Counted from the first letter of the stretch, positions 26,901 to 36,992 are shown. The stretch is 64,000 nucleotides of DNA from JBGTFE01 sp049799955 (GCA_049799955.1 JBARIW010000054.1:24680-88679); one strand, 5' to 3'. The notes: generated by a model not told the origin, from the letters alone. A program made the numbers and translations.

Positions 26901-29225
26901 ATTCTGATAAACAAAATATCCGCCAATTGTAAAAAACAGGATGAAAGCGAAAATAATCGGTAAAGCCAGTTTCTTGAACTGAGCGGTAATCAAAATCACT
27001 AAAAGTGGTAATAAAATAGCTAAAACCGTCGCCAGACTGCCAAAGTCGCCTGTGAGTGCCGGAATAAATATTGCCGGCAGGCTGATAGTCAAAAAAGACA
27101 TCAAAAGCACTGTCAGCCAAATTGACAGAGTTGCAGGGGTTTTCCGGTTTTTACCCGGATAATTTAAGAAAAGACAAAGCCCAAGCCAAAATAGCGCGAC
27201 GAAAAAGAAATACAACGGACTTAAAACTTCCTGTGCCAGCTTGTCGCCCAGAACTAACCAGACCATAAGCCAAAAAACAACTAAAAACAGCACGTTAATA
27301 ATGAAAAGCAATATTACAACAAATATAAATGTTATGAGTTTTCCCGCAATCAGATATTCCCATAAACGGCGGCTGGTCTCTTCGCCAAAAGTGCGGAGAC
27401 TATTCCATCGACTTACAAACAATCTGTAAGCCTGATTTTTAGCATTTGACCGATACAAATAAATAATGCGGGTGAATGTTAAAATCGCAAAAAGAACTCC
27501 AAAGCCGACAAACCATAGATTGCGACTATCCAGCCACGAAGTTAGAGAATTTTCCGTCAAACCTGTCCATAAAAGGCGTGGAGTCAGGAAATTTATAAGA
27601 AAGGTAGTCAGTGTTATCACAACCAGATATGCGATTGCCAACCGCATTGCGTTGTAACTTTTTCGGTCGTCAACCGGTCTGTCATTTTTATCGCAATACA
27701 GTCGGACTAACAATAAAAGCAAGCCCGGAATTAAAACCAAAGCCATATATGCCCGGACTGTACCATTGACGGATAATTTATCCAATCCGTCAGGGTCGAG
27801 CGCGTAACGTAGTGCCAGCATCAGACGGAAGACCAGAAAATTCCAGATTGTAAGGATGATACCGTAAGTAACCCACAACAATTTTTCCGGCATCCGCGCG
27901 CGTACAAGAAACAATCCGGCTAAAAGAATTGACCACGCAATAAAAAGTAAAAGCATGGCGGATTTGGATGAAAACAGGTTTTTTACAGTGGCAAACTCAA
28001 AACTATAAACACCTTTTTTGATAACGGCGGTCGATGTGCCCGAACAAGATTCTTCATTTTTGGGCATTACCGGTGGTCGATCCGATGTGTTTTGACATTT
28101 TTGCACACTAATTCCGGCATTTTCTACGGGTAAATTAGTCGAATCCTGAGTTTTTGCTTTCGCGTCTTGAGTTGTGGAATCATTAGTTGCTTTGGGGTCT
28201 ATAAATTCGCCCGTATCGCTTGAAATTGCCAATATTGTGCGCAAATCGCCAACTTCATCGCCCAGTGGTATCCGAAAAACGATATCACACGGGCGCAGAG
28301 TAGAGGTGACAGTTAGATGCAGATTTGACGATGTGGCGGATTTTTCGCAGCCTTGAATTGAAGCCGGCGGCAATGGCGAAGAATGTCGCCACGGTAATTG
28401 AAATCTGACGGTGATATTTTGAGCATTCTGGGTGTCGGCGCTGCGGACAATCTGAAAATTTATGTCCGAACGCGGAGTTTTCAGTGTCAGATTTGTCCGA
28501 TTTGATAATTCAAGCGAAACCGGTTTTTCGGAAGCTCTGTCGAGAATCCTAACCGTTCCCTTTTCTTCTTTTAAAATAAGAATTTGTCTTGCCCATTCTT
28601 CCAGCACATCTCGTTGCCGGATATTTTCTCCCTGTAATTTTCTCATCTCTGCCGGAAGATTGCCGGCAATCAATTGAGATAAAGCTCGCGGACGGTCGCT
28701 TCTAAACGAAAAGTCCAAAACCGTTTGCCCGTTTTCATCCAAGACTTCAAATTCAGGTTTCCCGAATGGCTTCTGCCAACCGCTTCCGTTGTAGTTGAGT
28801 TGATATTTGCCAAATTTATTTTTTGTTCCGGCTTTTAATTCAGCTCCATTTAAATATTGATTGTTTGTCCTATCATAAACAAATGCTTCGCCGCCTGTAA
28901 TTTCAGTTAAAATCTTTTCTTTATCCGGGGATGAAGAAAATTTAAGACGGGGCTCGGTTAATCCAATCGGCAATCCGACAACGCTCGTTTCGGGGTCGCC
29001 GCCGATAATTAAAGGTTTGTCCGTTGCCGTTACTGCCGTCCAGACGATACGTGTTCCACTACTCCAAAAATCCGAGTTAAAGACGGTTAGCATTCCGACA
29101 GCCGCAAATAAAAAACTGGCAGCAGCCGTCACTGTTAATAACAGCCAGGTGTTTTTCCGGTAAAAATATGTAAACAAATATCCCACTAAAAAGACGATGG
29201 GAATCAAAAGTACTAACCAAGTCAT
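23985..29225 (-). CDS. SEDS glycosyltransferase fused to a penicillin-binding transpeptidase
   Basis: This 1746-residue polyprotein joins two partners that are normally separate. It starts with two membrane helices and a beta-rich extracytoplasmic region (about 50-400). A multi-span block (about 420-1050) has FtsW/RodA features: GLGFGKSPNRS, then FSFFIVAEYGLAGG, and NLPLLSVNSPSDMFKW. The C-terminus is a transpeptidase with SxxK (GSVTKP, near 1361), SxN (SDN, near 1423) and KTGT (near 1670), in the right order and spacing. It should polymerise and cross-link peptidoglycan. AAGGAG precedes the ATG. Its operon also encodes a GTPase, so it may be a regulated or special-purpose wall synthase rather than the housekeeping one. 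Confidence 0.88.
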   Translation of the reverse strand: MTWLVLLIPIVFLVGYLFTYFYRKNTWLLLTVTAAASFLFAAVGMLTVFNSDFWSSGTRIVWTAVTATDKPLIIGGDPETSVVGLPIGLTEPRLKFSSSPDKEKILTEITGGEAFVYDRTNNQYLNGAELKAGTKNKFGKYQLNYNGSGWQKPFGKPEFEVLDENGQTVLDFSFRSDRPRALSQLIAGNLPAEMRKLQGENIRQRDVLEEWARQILILKEEKGTVRILDRASEKPVSLELSNRTNLTLKTPRSDINFQIVRSADTQNAQNITVRFQLPWRHSSPLPPASIQGCEKSATSSNLHLTVTSTLRPCDIVFRIPLGDEVGDLRTILAISSDTGEFIDPKATNDSTTQDAKAKTQDSTNLPVENAGISVQKCQNTSDRPPVMPKNEESCSGTSTAVIKKGVYSFEFATVKNLFSSKSAMLLLFIAWSILLAGLFLVRARMPEKLLWVTYGIILTIWNFLVFRLMLALRYALDPDGLDKLSVNGTVRAYMALVLIPGLLLLLVRLYCDKNDRPVDDRKSYNAMRLAIAYLVVITLTTFLINFLTPRLLWTGLTENSLTSWLDSRNLWFVGFGVLFAILTFTRIIYLYRSNAKNQAYRLFVSRWNSLRTFGEETSRRLWEYLIAGKLITFIFVVILLFIINVLFLVVFWLMVWLVLGDKLAQEVLSPLYFFFVALFWLGLCLFLNYPGKNRKTPATLSIWLTVLLMSFLTISLPAIFIPALTGDFGSLATVLAILLPLLVILITAQFKKLALPIIFAFILFFTIGGYFVYQNVEGFIPFINQAEEAFGVSENKSDRAFARLLNFKHGSIAQSWAIIAHRASGNSGFPYQELLNGNEHIWETQAVSYEGGWNGLGFGKSPNRSSFIRQDTLQYDSVFSFFIVAEYGLAGGFFLLTMYLFPLILIYISSREHFDTGHALALIIAASFLLEALYHAGMNFATFPMSGRNLPLLSVNSPSDMFKWTILFCLMIQAIFWRYQSFGKIRRDSYSIFSKPADSELSAISGWRRFLPEKWKILGVAMLLLILIVFGQVVFTGWQIARNDEINNYSYKQLFRNVRWFIDKNLIFYDAGKKKIDYANLKKELGDDPTFIAEEAERFNAYNEQSSETETSTEQIENELKNVRNLKNYNRILNKFRNLKPLKSRQNLFRLQVIRDESGKEVNSKLEINDDFNIRMSFRSGKTAQELPQIKLDKELLVAPAWENNRYRTVFEPETRLSWAQQLSYAMESEWKRLEKVKSGSALETYGQLTLNREFQKAAMDFVAEKGVIRHEELLTKQAADLPPRVALSIIRLPDGETLALGSYPRASAVNGKWEINKFTANNQQYEYIIPPLDWVEKIAPRNFRLRYGVDHNFERAMVMGSVTKPIWAAAVLKVHPKLNELLLVQSGNEVENSVFGLKIEGDGWRVTPTTSGWVNFKDYLKRSDNRYQVRLGMLGLANNNNTNKEGKTIIRASGDSDSLNESLTGELKPWKKYPSFNDFITAKDKELKSLGTEPNTKMANSPIAKSLHDLFGINIINQTDNDGNTFPEMSYRRSFWTKNTKDDVNNPKNENKTTGLLDAVSPRIPNFDFEHLTKPRDYVSLLLGGKNNLWSNVDLTGAFATILISKPVIPHIVKNNNTIETSRETLDKDAARQIRIGLKAAVEEEGGTAHLLFKDKTSYLSDSRIGFYAKTGTLNASEDELDTSRIVFAIIKWKDENRGEVQDGLVFSIVIEQGEKGKAVQLMDEFLERYASLIEKWSRGDIGKD

Positions 29226-29403
29226 TTGAATCTCCTTAAGTTCGAATTAATTGTTTATGTAAAGCTCTTATATCAAGCTCAACTCAATAAAAGCACGGAA
29301 TTTTGTTATCTTCAGCAATGGAGCGATTAATTTGCTGCGTATATTTCTTTTTCAAGAGGGCTTTTATAGTCTTAAAACCAAACATCGATTCCAGGCACTT
29401 ATT

Positions 29404-32400
29404 TTATTTCAAATTAAGTGATTTGCCTGTTTTATCCTTTGTTTGATTATCATTCAGATGTTTATCCAAAAACTGGAAAATTTCCGGTAAATAAAAGTTA
29501 TCGATTGTCCTGATTTCTACCTGACGAATTATATTTTCGAATCTTTTTTTTTCCTCTTCACCGTTATTTCCATCTTCAATATCGTTTTCCGGCGAGTCGG
29601 CATCATCTTTTTTTTTAGTATCTATTGCCCAGAGTTTCAGGTTCTTATCAATACTTCTTTTGCGGTCATCCTGATGTATTTTCTCGGCGTATGCTTTGGC
29701 GTTCTTTAATCTTGTATCGCTTTCATCATTAATACTTCCCAAAAAAACAAGTACGGCGCGTTGAAGCGGTGAAAAGTCCGGGCTTTCATTCGTTTCGTTA
29801 TCGCCGGTTTCATGACCTTCATCTATAACTTTATTTTTTCGTTTTTCCTTATTTCTTCGAGCCGCCGCCACTTCTGCCACATCTATCGCATCCTCATACT
29901 CACTCCACATCAATTCGCCAAATAACACGGAATCAATTTCTTCATTTTCACAAAGAACTTCCAAGAGTTTTACTTGAGCTTCAAGTTCAAGCGAAGCGAA
30001 AATATGCGATGGCAAATCGCGTGCCGGATTATCAGGAGAATAATTCCTGTCAATTGTTGGCGTATCGGTTTTAATCCTTTCCTTAAGATAACGCTCGAAA
30101 AATGTTTTACCTCTAATTTCCGAGACATCTTCTAAAAAATCAGCTACGGCTTTTTTTATACAAGATTCGGTATCGCTTTGGTCTTTAACGAACTTTTCTT
30201 TTAAGTCTCGTTCAGTTCTTCCTTGCTGAAAAAGATATTTGAATATTTCCTCTTCGTTAAAGCTTTTTATTCCAGATGCGCCGAGAGATGGTGAAAGAAT
30301 TTTCTTCATCCCAACATATCTTTCATCGTCAGATTTAACTTCACGATATTTATCGAAAAAAGTTTTTGAAGCTTCAGCAAAAATTTCGTCTTTGGACTCT
30401 GCTTTAATTCGCTTGATTGAGTGGTTAAAGTTTGGGACGGGGACGTTGTTTGTGATTCTCTCGATTTCCCTTAAACAATCCGTATATAGTTTTTTATGAT
30501 AATCACCGATTCTTTCCGTCAGAACGTGAAATTCATCTGAAGCCATCTCTTTTTCAAACAATTTCAGCAACAATTCGTCACTGTCGAGACGCCTGTAGAA
30601 ATTCCAAAACTTTTCATCGGCTTCGCCCGCATCTGCGATAGCTTTATCCGATTCAATTAAAGAACTCGGGACTTGATGATATATTCCGGGAATAATGCCG
30701 GTGTGGGAAAAATCCTTGTGTCCGAAAAAACCTTGGAATTTTTCAATTCTCTCCAAATCCGCATCTTTGTTCTCGTTAGAGAGTATGTCGAGCCCGAACC
30801 GAACAAATTTCTCATTTGCGGAATAATCATAACAGATGTCTTGAATCGAAAGTCCGGCATCTTTCAAAATTTCAAACCACTTATCCGGCTTTTTCAGGTC
30901 CATCAACCGGACGACTTCGCTTTGCAATTTATTTTTGCCGATTTCTTTATTTTCGCAATCCGTTTCGCTTAATACCAGCCAGCCAGCCAGCCAGTTGACG
31001 ACAATTTCTCCTGCAACGTTTTCAAGCGGCGGCTCAACGAACTCGAAAGTGTCGATTATTATCTTGTAATGACTTTCACCCAGAAGTTCCGTAAGACGTT
31101 TTAACTGCGGGGTTATTTTTTCGTCATACCTAAATTCCTGCCATTTACACAGCTCGTCTGCCAGCATCTTTTGTTCGGATTTACTGATGGATTTTTTTGC
31201 CGAGCCGAACTTCGCGTCGTTTATTTTGATGTTATAACTGAAAATCTCCTTTAACTGCTCCCACGTATCCAAATTGATTTTGTCGAGTATTTCTCGTCTT
31301 TGCGGTGCTGGAACTTTACTGAAATTCGGGTTTTGACTCAATTTAGCCAACCATTCTTTTGCTTTTTCAGTTAGACGCTCGTCCGTGTAAATTTTTACAG
31401 GCGGGGCTATCCCGATAATTTTGTCTATCACTCCTGAAAATACCGAAGAGTCCTTGCTTAAAAGCCATATTCCGTCTGCGTCATCTCCAAAAATCAGATA
31501 AATTTCGTAGTAAAATTCAGGATAAAGAAAAGCTTCATCGCTTCGAGTAAATTCTTCAAATTTCTCTCTAAGCTTCGGGTAAAATTGGCTATAAACATCT
31601 TTTCCCGACGATTCGAGAGTTTTATTCCATTGTATAGGGTCTAGTTTGTCCTGTGGATTAGAAGTTTGCAGTACTTCTTTTATTCGACGGATTACCGTTT
31701 GAGCTAATTTATCCCAATCTAATGAATCTCTGTTGCCGGCATCATTAAAGGAGTTTAGCTCGTTGACCAGTAAAGAGTGTAGATTCTTTATGCCGGTTGC
31801 CGACTCAATAGAGGTTATTAATAATCCGAGCCTTTCTTTTCCCTTTAAATTAGATTTTTTCTCGGGAGATAAGCCAATCCAACTTGCCAGCCAGAAATCT
31901 GCTCCATCCCAATCTTCATCCCTGTTAATTTTGTTATCAAGATAAACTTCGGACAATTTCTTTAAATCCTTTTCGAAGACACTTGCATTCTTCCTGACAT
32001 AGAGCCCCGTTTTGACGCTAATATTTACATCCGAATTTTCGGAATTCTTAGTATCCGAGTGCGCAAATAAATTTGCTATCAAATCAAGCTCTTCAAAAAT
32101 TTTCTCTGTAGAAGTTTTAATTTTTTTATTCCAGATAAAAAAAGGCTGGTTAAAAAATTCTTTGAGTTTTTGAGAAGCACTCTCTGTATCGGAATATTCT
32201 TTGGCAATCGAATAAGAGCGGTTTTGATGTTTTCCGGTTTCAAGCAGATTTTCATCGGCTGTCGAATCGGTTTGAGCCGACATACTTTCGGCTTGGTCAT
32301 CAATTATATAATGAACTTCAAAGGCGGAAATCAAGCCCCGGCTGCCGCCCATTAACCATCCCTTAGCGCAGCGCATCGACGGCGGGCTTATTTTGGTTGA

Positions 32401-32940
32401 AAGAAATTGGCACATCTCCGCGATTGTCGGTCGAATCAATATTGTTTTTTCGTCGGCAATTTGGACTAAAGGCGAATCGAGAGCCATCGCGCCAAACCAA
32501 TAGTTTTTAAATATTTCGGTATCCGCAATGCTCCGAATAGGCATTGTCGGTATCTCGGCTTTAATTTCAAGTTTTTCAATCAGGCGGGAAAGTGCCGTTT
32601 CGTCGTAAAAGCGTTCAGGTGTTTCCAGTAATTCATTGCCTGGTGAACTATTGTTGCCGAATAGTGTCAGAAGTATGTGGGCGGCATTCCATTCGTATGT
32701 TTTCCAAAGCTCGATGCCCGGGTCGAGCAAAATAACCAGAGGATAACTGCGTCCGCCATACGGATACAATCGCCGGTAGATAAGAAAAGGGACGTTGTCT
32801 GAAATACCGACCCCGAAAGATGGTCTTGCCTCGGATAAGCCCGCGCGGTCTTGCAAAATCTTCGGTGTAATCTGTTCAGACCAATCACCGATTCGCCGTC
32901 TTTCTTCAAATGCATTTCCGCCGTAAACTAATAAACGCAC
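29404..32940 (-). CDS. Large GTPase-associated-like protein (possible GAP1-type)
   Basis: This 1178-residue soluble, acidic protein has no membrane segment. The first 100 residues (MRLLVYGGNAFE, then IYRRLYPYGGRSYPLVILLD and AAHILLTLFG) resemble, in style, the N-terminal domain of GTPase-associated protein 1 from NTP-dependent conflict systems. That match is by eye and weak. The remainder is helical and unrecognised. Immediately upstream, 33 bases away, is a GTPase gene, which supports a regulator or partner role. Start is GTG with AAGGA eight bases before. Alternatively it could be a scaffold for the wall synthase encoded downstream. Confidence 0.5.
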   Translation of the reverse strand: MRLLVYGGNAFEERRRIGDWSEQITPKILQDRAGLSEARPSFGVGISDNVPFLIYRRLYPYGGRSYPLVILLDPGIELWKTYEWNAAHILLTLFGNNSSPGNELLETPERFYDETALSRLIEKLEIKAEIPTMPIRSIADTEIFKNYWFGAMALDSPLVQIADEKTILIRPTIAEMCQFLSTKISPPSMRCAKGWLMGGSRGLISAFEVHYIIDDQAESMSAQTDSTADENLLETGKHQNRSYSIAKEYSDTESASQKLKEFFNQPFFIWNKKIKTSTEKIFEELDLIANLFAHSDTKNSENSDVNISVKTGLYVRKNASVFEKDLKKLSEVYLDNKINRDEDWDGADFWLASWIGLSPEKKSNLKGKERLGLLITSIESATGIKNLHSLLVNELNSFNDAGNRDSLDWDKLAQTVIRRIKEVLQTSNPQDKLDPIQWNKTLESSGKDVYSQFYPKLREKFEEFTRSDEAFLYPEFYYEIYLIFGDDADGIWLLSKDSSVFSGVIDKIIGIAPPVKIYTDERLTEKAKEWLAKLSQNPNFSKVPAPQRREILDKINLDTWEQLKEIFSYNIKINDAKFGSAKKSISKSEQKMLADELCKWQEFRYDEKITPQLKRLTELLGESHYKIIIDTFEFVEPPLENVAGEIVVNWLAGWLVLSETDCENKEIGKNKLQSEVVRLMDLKKPDKWFEILKDAGLSIQDICYDYSANEKFVRFGLDILSNENKDADLERIEKFQGFFGHKDFSHTGIIPGIYHQVPSSLIESDKAIADAGEADEKFWNFYRRLDSDELLLKLFEKEMASDEFHVLTERIGDYHKKLYTDCLREIERITNNVPVPNFNHSIKRIKAESKDEIFAEASKTFFDKYREVKSDDERYVGMKKILSPSLGASGIKSFNEEEIFKYLFQQGRTERDLKEKFVKDQSDTESCIKKAVADFLEDVSEIRGKTFFERYLKERIKTDTPTIDRNYSPDNPARDLPSHIFASLELEAQVKLLEVLCENEEIDSVLFGELMWSEYEDAIDVAEVAAARRNKEKRKNKVIDEGHETGDNETNESPDFSPLQRAVLVFLGSINDESDTRLKNAKAYAEKIHQDDRKRSIDKNLKLWAIDTKKKDDADSPENDIEDGNNGEEEKKRFENIIRQVEIRTIDNFYLPEIFQFLDKHLNDNQTKDKTGKSLNLK

Positions 32941-32973
32941 AATCTCGTCCTTATCAATAATCCCGATTAAAAC

Positions 32974-34950
32974 CTATCTATAAGTTTCACTATATTCTAC
33001 ACGACCGTCTTCCGATTCAGAATCTTCCTGTGCCTGCGAAGGTCGCAGTTTAACTAATTTCTGAATTGGTTCACCGACACACCAAGCCAGAAATCGCAGC
33101 ATCCCGTAGGAACGCGGTTTGCCGTCGTTGCCCCGGTCACCATCGACGCGAAAAACCTTCTCGCTGGTTGCTTCATCAATCCAGCGAGAAGGTTTTTCGG
33201 AAGTCTTTTCACTAGTTGTTTCATCGACCCCTGTTCCTTCTAATTCTGCATCGACAACCATATCGATAAAGCCGGTTTTTGCTCCTTCCGGCACGGTTAC
33301 TTCGAGTTTCTCGGCTGTTTTACTCAATATATCGGCAGTTATTCCACCGAATGAAATGCTTTTTACGGCTTCAAACCCCTTTTCAACCGTTGTAAGACGC
33401 GCCGGGTTAAAATAGTTTTTATTGGGATAAATAGTAATTTTATCACCCGGCTTGCCACTTCTTGGCGAAAAACTCTCAATCGGAGAAATTCTAACACCGC
33501 TCATCTTGGGCAATCCCTCCGTCCAAACGAAGAACACCTTATCTATCAAAATATCATCTTCATCTTCAAAATGGTTAATCAAATATCGTTTATCGGCATC
33601 GGTATTATCCGACAGCCATTTTTTCAGAATTCCACGAATTTCGCTATCGATTTTTCTGTCTTCGGCGTCATTTGTCGGTACTCTTTCGATAATTTCCTTA
33701 ATTCTCTCCAAACTTGTTTTATTACCCAGAATCTCGTCTGGAATAAGGTCGAGCTTAGTTACCAGCAGGCAGATTTTCTTTCGTTTGCTGCGGTTGAATT
33801 GTATTAAATCCTTAATGCGGTTGCACGCCAGTTCAATGCTTTCATTTCGCTGATATGATTCATTTTGTTCTAAGGTTTCCTGAACCTGGTCGAAAATCTC
33901 CTGGGCATCAATACATATAACCAGCTTATCCGTATATTGCCAAACTCTTTGCGTTTTTCTGCTCGCTTTTCTGCCGGACTCTCCGGCGGTATCATAAAAT
34001 ATAACCGAATGCCAAAATTGCTCCGTATCTCTGCCTAAAATCTCTGATGCTTTTCTCGTTGCTTCATCTCTTTCTTCCGGTTCCTGAAAGTCTGATTCGA
34101 AGCCGTTTTCTTTAGGCTTGATGATTGTGAAGAAAATTTTCCATTCACCCCATAAACGTTGCAGCCATTCTATAAGTTTTGCGCGTCCTTTCTGAATTAT
34201 TACATCTCTTGTTGAGATGTTTTCAGGCAGTGTGCTGGGTTTGATAAAAATAGCTCTGACATCGCCGGGAGTTGGTTCGGTAGAAGCCGGTCGGGAGGTT
34301 GGGCGTTTTGCCCAGTCATTTCTGATGACGAGCTCGCGTTTAAAGTCGTCCGGGTTATGTATGAAAATATAACTGGCAACGTCCATCTTGTTTATTACCC
34401 GGTCATCCAAATATAAATCTTCGTGAGCCAGTTGAAGTGTAAGAATAGTTTTTCCGACTTGTTTCGAGCCGAACATCTCGACTAAACTGCTTTTCCCTGA
34501 TGCATGCAGTAAGGGATAAGGAAACCACATATTAGAGTGAGTTTTTTGATATTCGCCCGTTTCTCGCAATGTCCCGATAATTTCAGAAGTTACTTTGCGG
34601 CTTAACGGCGCGCCGGTCGTTTGACAATTTAAAACAATCTCACCGTCCCGATCCTCACCGCTCGGAAATAAAAGCTGTCCATCTGAACCTGCTTCTTCTT
34701 TCCAGAACAAATTTTTGGCATTACACCTTAAATGTGAAAGACAAATGTGTTTTATTGCGGAAGGCACATTAATAAATTCACCGCCGAAATTGGTGATTTC
34801 TCTGTTAAAATCGCCGCGACAAGAGATAGTTTTGTATCTATCCGCTTTGCTGTCGACATCCAAACCTGTTTTAAAGACCAGAAGTGTATCCTCGTCATCA
34901 AGAGGTTTTAAACAAAGCGGACAATGCAGTTCTCGAGCAGTTATTGGCAT
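32974..34950 (-). CDS. Zinc-ribbon GTPase with C-terminal IPT/TIG-like domain
   Basis: This 658-residue protein has, in order: a zinc-ribbon-like start (CPLCLKP, with a later CLSHLRC), a P-loop GSKQVGKT near residue 157, a G3-type YDTAGESG near 320 and a G4-type TKLD near 398. Residues about 481-570 look like an IPT/TIG Ig-like domain (SFSPRSGKPGDKITI, then ISFGGITADIL and VTVPEGAKTGFIDMVV). This fits the double-GTPase type seen in bacterial conflict operons. Substrates are unknown. AGGAG seven bases before the ATG supports the start. I infer it gates the membrane proteins encoded around it. Confidence 0.72.
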   Translation of the reverse strand: MPITARELHCPLCLKPLDDEDTLLVFKTGLDVDSKADRYKTISCRGDFNREITNFGGEFINVPSAIKHICLSHLRCNAKNLFWKEEAGSDGQLLFPSGEDRDGEIVLNCQTTGAPLSRKVTSEIIGTLRETGEYQKTHSNMWFPYPLLHASGKSSLVEMFGSKQVGKTILTLQLAHEDLYLDDRVINKMDVASYIFIHNPDDFKRELVIRNDWAKRPTSRPASTEPTPGDVRAIFIKPSTLPENISTRDVIIQKGRAKLIEWLQRLWGEWKIFFTIIKPKENGFESDFQEPEERDEATRKASEILGRDTEQFWHSVIFYDTAGESGRKASRKTQRVWQYTDKLVICIDAQEIFDQVQETLEQNESYQRNESIELACNRIKDLIQFNRSKRKKICLLVTKLDLIPDEILGNKTSLERIKEIIERVPTNDAEDRKIDSEIRGILKKWLSDNTDADKRYLINHFEDEDDILIDKVFFVWTEGLPKMSGVRISPIESFSPRSGKPGDKITIYPNKNYFNPARLTTVEKGFEAVKSISFGGITADILSKTAEKLEVTVPEGAKTGFIDMVVDAELEGTGVDETTSEKTSEKPSRWIDEATSEKVFRVDGDRGNDGKPRSYGMLRFLAWCVGEPIQKLVKLRPSQAQEDSESEDGRVEYSETYR

Positions 34951-35011
34951 TTTTTACTCCTAAAATTTGTGATTTAACAAAAATAGTAAAAATAAATTTT
35001 CGTATTTCGGA

Positions 35012-36313
35012 CTATCTTTCTCTTCTTCCATTTTCACCTCTGTCAGACGATTGTGACCTGCGCAGGTCGGCAATGGCTTGTCTGACATATTCGTGCCGGA
35101 AGTTATTTATCTCGGCTTGGCTTAATCCCGCAGTATTAATATCGACATCATCGAGCAGCCTTTCCTGCAACTCCAGCAAAGCCCTTCGGCGCGCCTCTTT
35201 CGATTCGCGCAGCCGTGTCAGGCTTTCTTGCTGAATCACCAGAGCTTCTTCACTTTTAAGTGCGACTTTTTTTTCATGGTCGTCTACCAATCTTTCGTAT
35301 GAACCGTACGGCGCTAAAATTTTGTTTATTATGGGCGAAATCTCAAGCAGTAAAATAATGGTAAATATCAGCCAGCCCGTATAATAAATCACGCTGTCTT
35401 TCGCCGACATTCGGGAAAGCGCCTGTAGTCTCGTCGCCAGTCCGTTGAGAGAATCAACGCTTTGATTGACTGTGGTGAGCGAATTCATTCTTTCTTCTCT
35501 GGTTTGTTTATTAATATCGTTAATTAATTTGGTCTTAGAGACTATTTCTGTCTGGGTTGGAGAATTTTCGGCTTCCAATTTATCCAGCTTTTGTTTTGCG
35601 TTTTCGGCTAAACCCTTTTTAACTTTCCAAACCGGACCGGCGCCCGGCTTGCGTTTGCCGCCGGCACCGGTTTCACCTTCATCCTCCGCTTCTTTTGATA
35701 AAGTGCGCCATTCTTTTCGTGCATCCTCGATTTCCTTTTTTGCCTTTTCTATTTCAGTGTTTAGTATGGCTATTTGATTATTTCCTGTTTCTGTTTCCGG
35801 CGTATTTTCAATAATTTTTTCATTTTCCTTCTTCGCGTCTGCCTGAATAAGTTTCATTTCCGTTTCTATCTCTGTCTTGAAAATACGCAATTCAAGCGGT
35901 TTGGAGATAACGAAAGCAAGCACTAAGCCCAATAATAGGCGCGGCAAAAAACGCTTGAATAGAACTTCCGCAAAATTTCCCAGTTTTTTCAGGAACGTGG
36001 TGTTCTCCGATGGCGGAGAGATTTTAAGGGTTGAAACAAGAAATCTATCAAGATTAAAAATCATCAATCCCCAAAAAAAGCCGAAAACCGCTGCCAGAAT
36101 AATAGATTTAAGGTCGTCATCTGCTAATTCGGGATTGTCGAAAACAGTGAAAAAGGCATAACCAGCCGCAAGTCCTGCCAGTATTCCGACTGATAAGACC
36201 GATGCCCCGATACCAACATACTTGCTGCGCTCATTCTCACAGTCATCGGTTTTTAAGAGCCTAACGTTAGCACCAGAACAGCTCCAAAAAAAGGTTTTAA
36301 TAAATTTCAGCAT
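35012..36313 (-). CDS. DUF4407 membrane protein
   Basis: This 433-residue protein shows four likely membrane helices: about 30-57, 65-96, 117-140 and 305-330. The second carries the DUF4407 signature FNLDRFLVS. Between helices three and four lies a long charged coiled coil (150-290), and a second coiled coil follows to the C-terminus. The function of DUF4407 is unknown. It is the first gene of a minus-strand operon with the GTPase (61 bases downstream). A paralogue with the same motif starts the divergent plus-strand operon, so the pair probably works on the same envelope complex. Confidence 0.85.
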   Translation of the reverse strand: MLKFIKTFFWSCSGANVRLLKTDDCENERSKYVGIGASVLSVGILAGLAAGYAFFTVFDNPELADDDLKSIILAAVFGFFWGLMIFNLDRFLVSTLKISPPSENTTFLKKLGNFAEVLFKRFLPRLLLGLVLAFVISKPLELRIFKTEIETEMKLIQADAKKENEKIIENTPETETGNNQIAILNTEIEKAKKEIEDARKEWRTLSKEAEDEGETGAGGKRKPGAGPVWKVKKGLAENAKQKLDKLEAENSPTQTEIVSKTKLINDINKQTREERMNSLTTVNQSVDSLNGLATRLQALSRMSAKDSVIYYTGWLIFTIILLLEISPIINKILAPYGSYERLVDDHEKKVALKSEEALVIQQESLTRLRESKEARRRALLELQERLLDDVDINTAGLSQAEINNFRHEYVRQAIADLRRSQSSDRGENGRRER

Positions 36314-36992
36314 AATGATGTATAAAAGTTAAGCTTAAACCCTGCCCGCTTGAGCCGATGCAATAACACCCAAGCGCAATGTTCGTAATAAATTCTTGAA
36401 GATATCCCGCGATGCTTATTACAATTGTGCAGAAGAAAGTGTCTATGGCAGAATTGTTCGGTTAACTGTATAAAGCGTCAATTATGGGATATTCCACTAT
36501 ATTTATCCGGCGATGCCTGTGAATTGGGCTAAACGAAAAACTTAATTAATCGGAATTTCGCCGGAAGTATGTCGAGAAACAAAGTTCATAACTTTGTCTG
36601 CGGAATTCAGCATTTCATATAGATTAATGTCGCGGGTTAACCGTAATCGTCGACATTTATCCTTACAAAACAGCAGAAGCGAAAGATAAAACCACAATGC
36701 CGATTAAATCGGAAGAAGCGAGTACAGAAAATGGAAATACTTCTTCGTCGGCGCAAGTCTTCTTATAGAAAACTACGTTAATTTTAGTGAACAGCAGACA
36801 CTTTACTAGCTTTGTTTAAAAAATACAAGCTTTTACAGAAGTTTTAGGTTATTTTAGGTTAATGCATAATTGGATATGTCCCTTTTGGAAATTTCCTGTA
36901 TTACAAAAAATATCTTCAAGGGGAGTTATCGACAGGCTAATCATTATTATCTTGTTATAAAAGTTCTAATTTTGTTCGCCTCTTAAAATCCT
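36314..36992. other. Non-coding gap, first half
   Basis: I see no convincing gene on either strand; every frame is broken by many stops. It presumably contains the promoter of the minus-strand DUF4407 operon near 36320-36340 (a TATACA box lies close to the start), but I could not find a matching -35. It may be decayed mobile-element DNA next to the repeat at 36993. Confidence 0.5.

Noticed and set aside
36400..36800. A possible decayed RhuM-like or other gene in the 36.3-37.0 kb gap
   Set aside because: A short MAELFG-like string appears in one frame, but it ends at once in a stop and no longer match follows on either strand.
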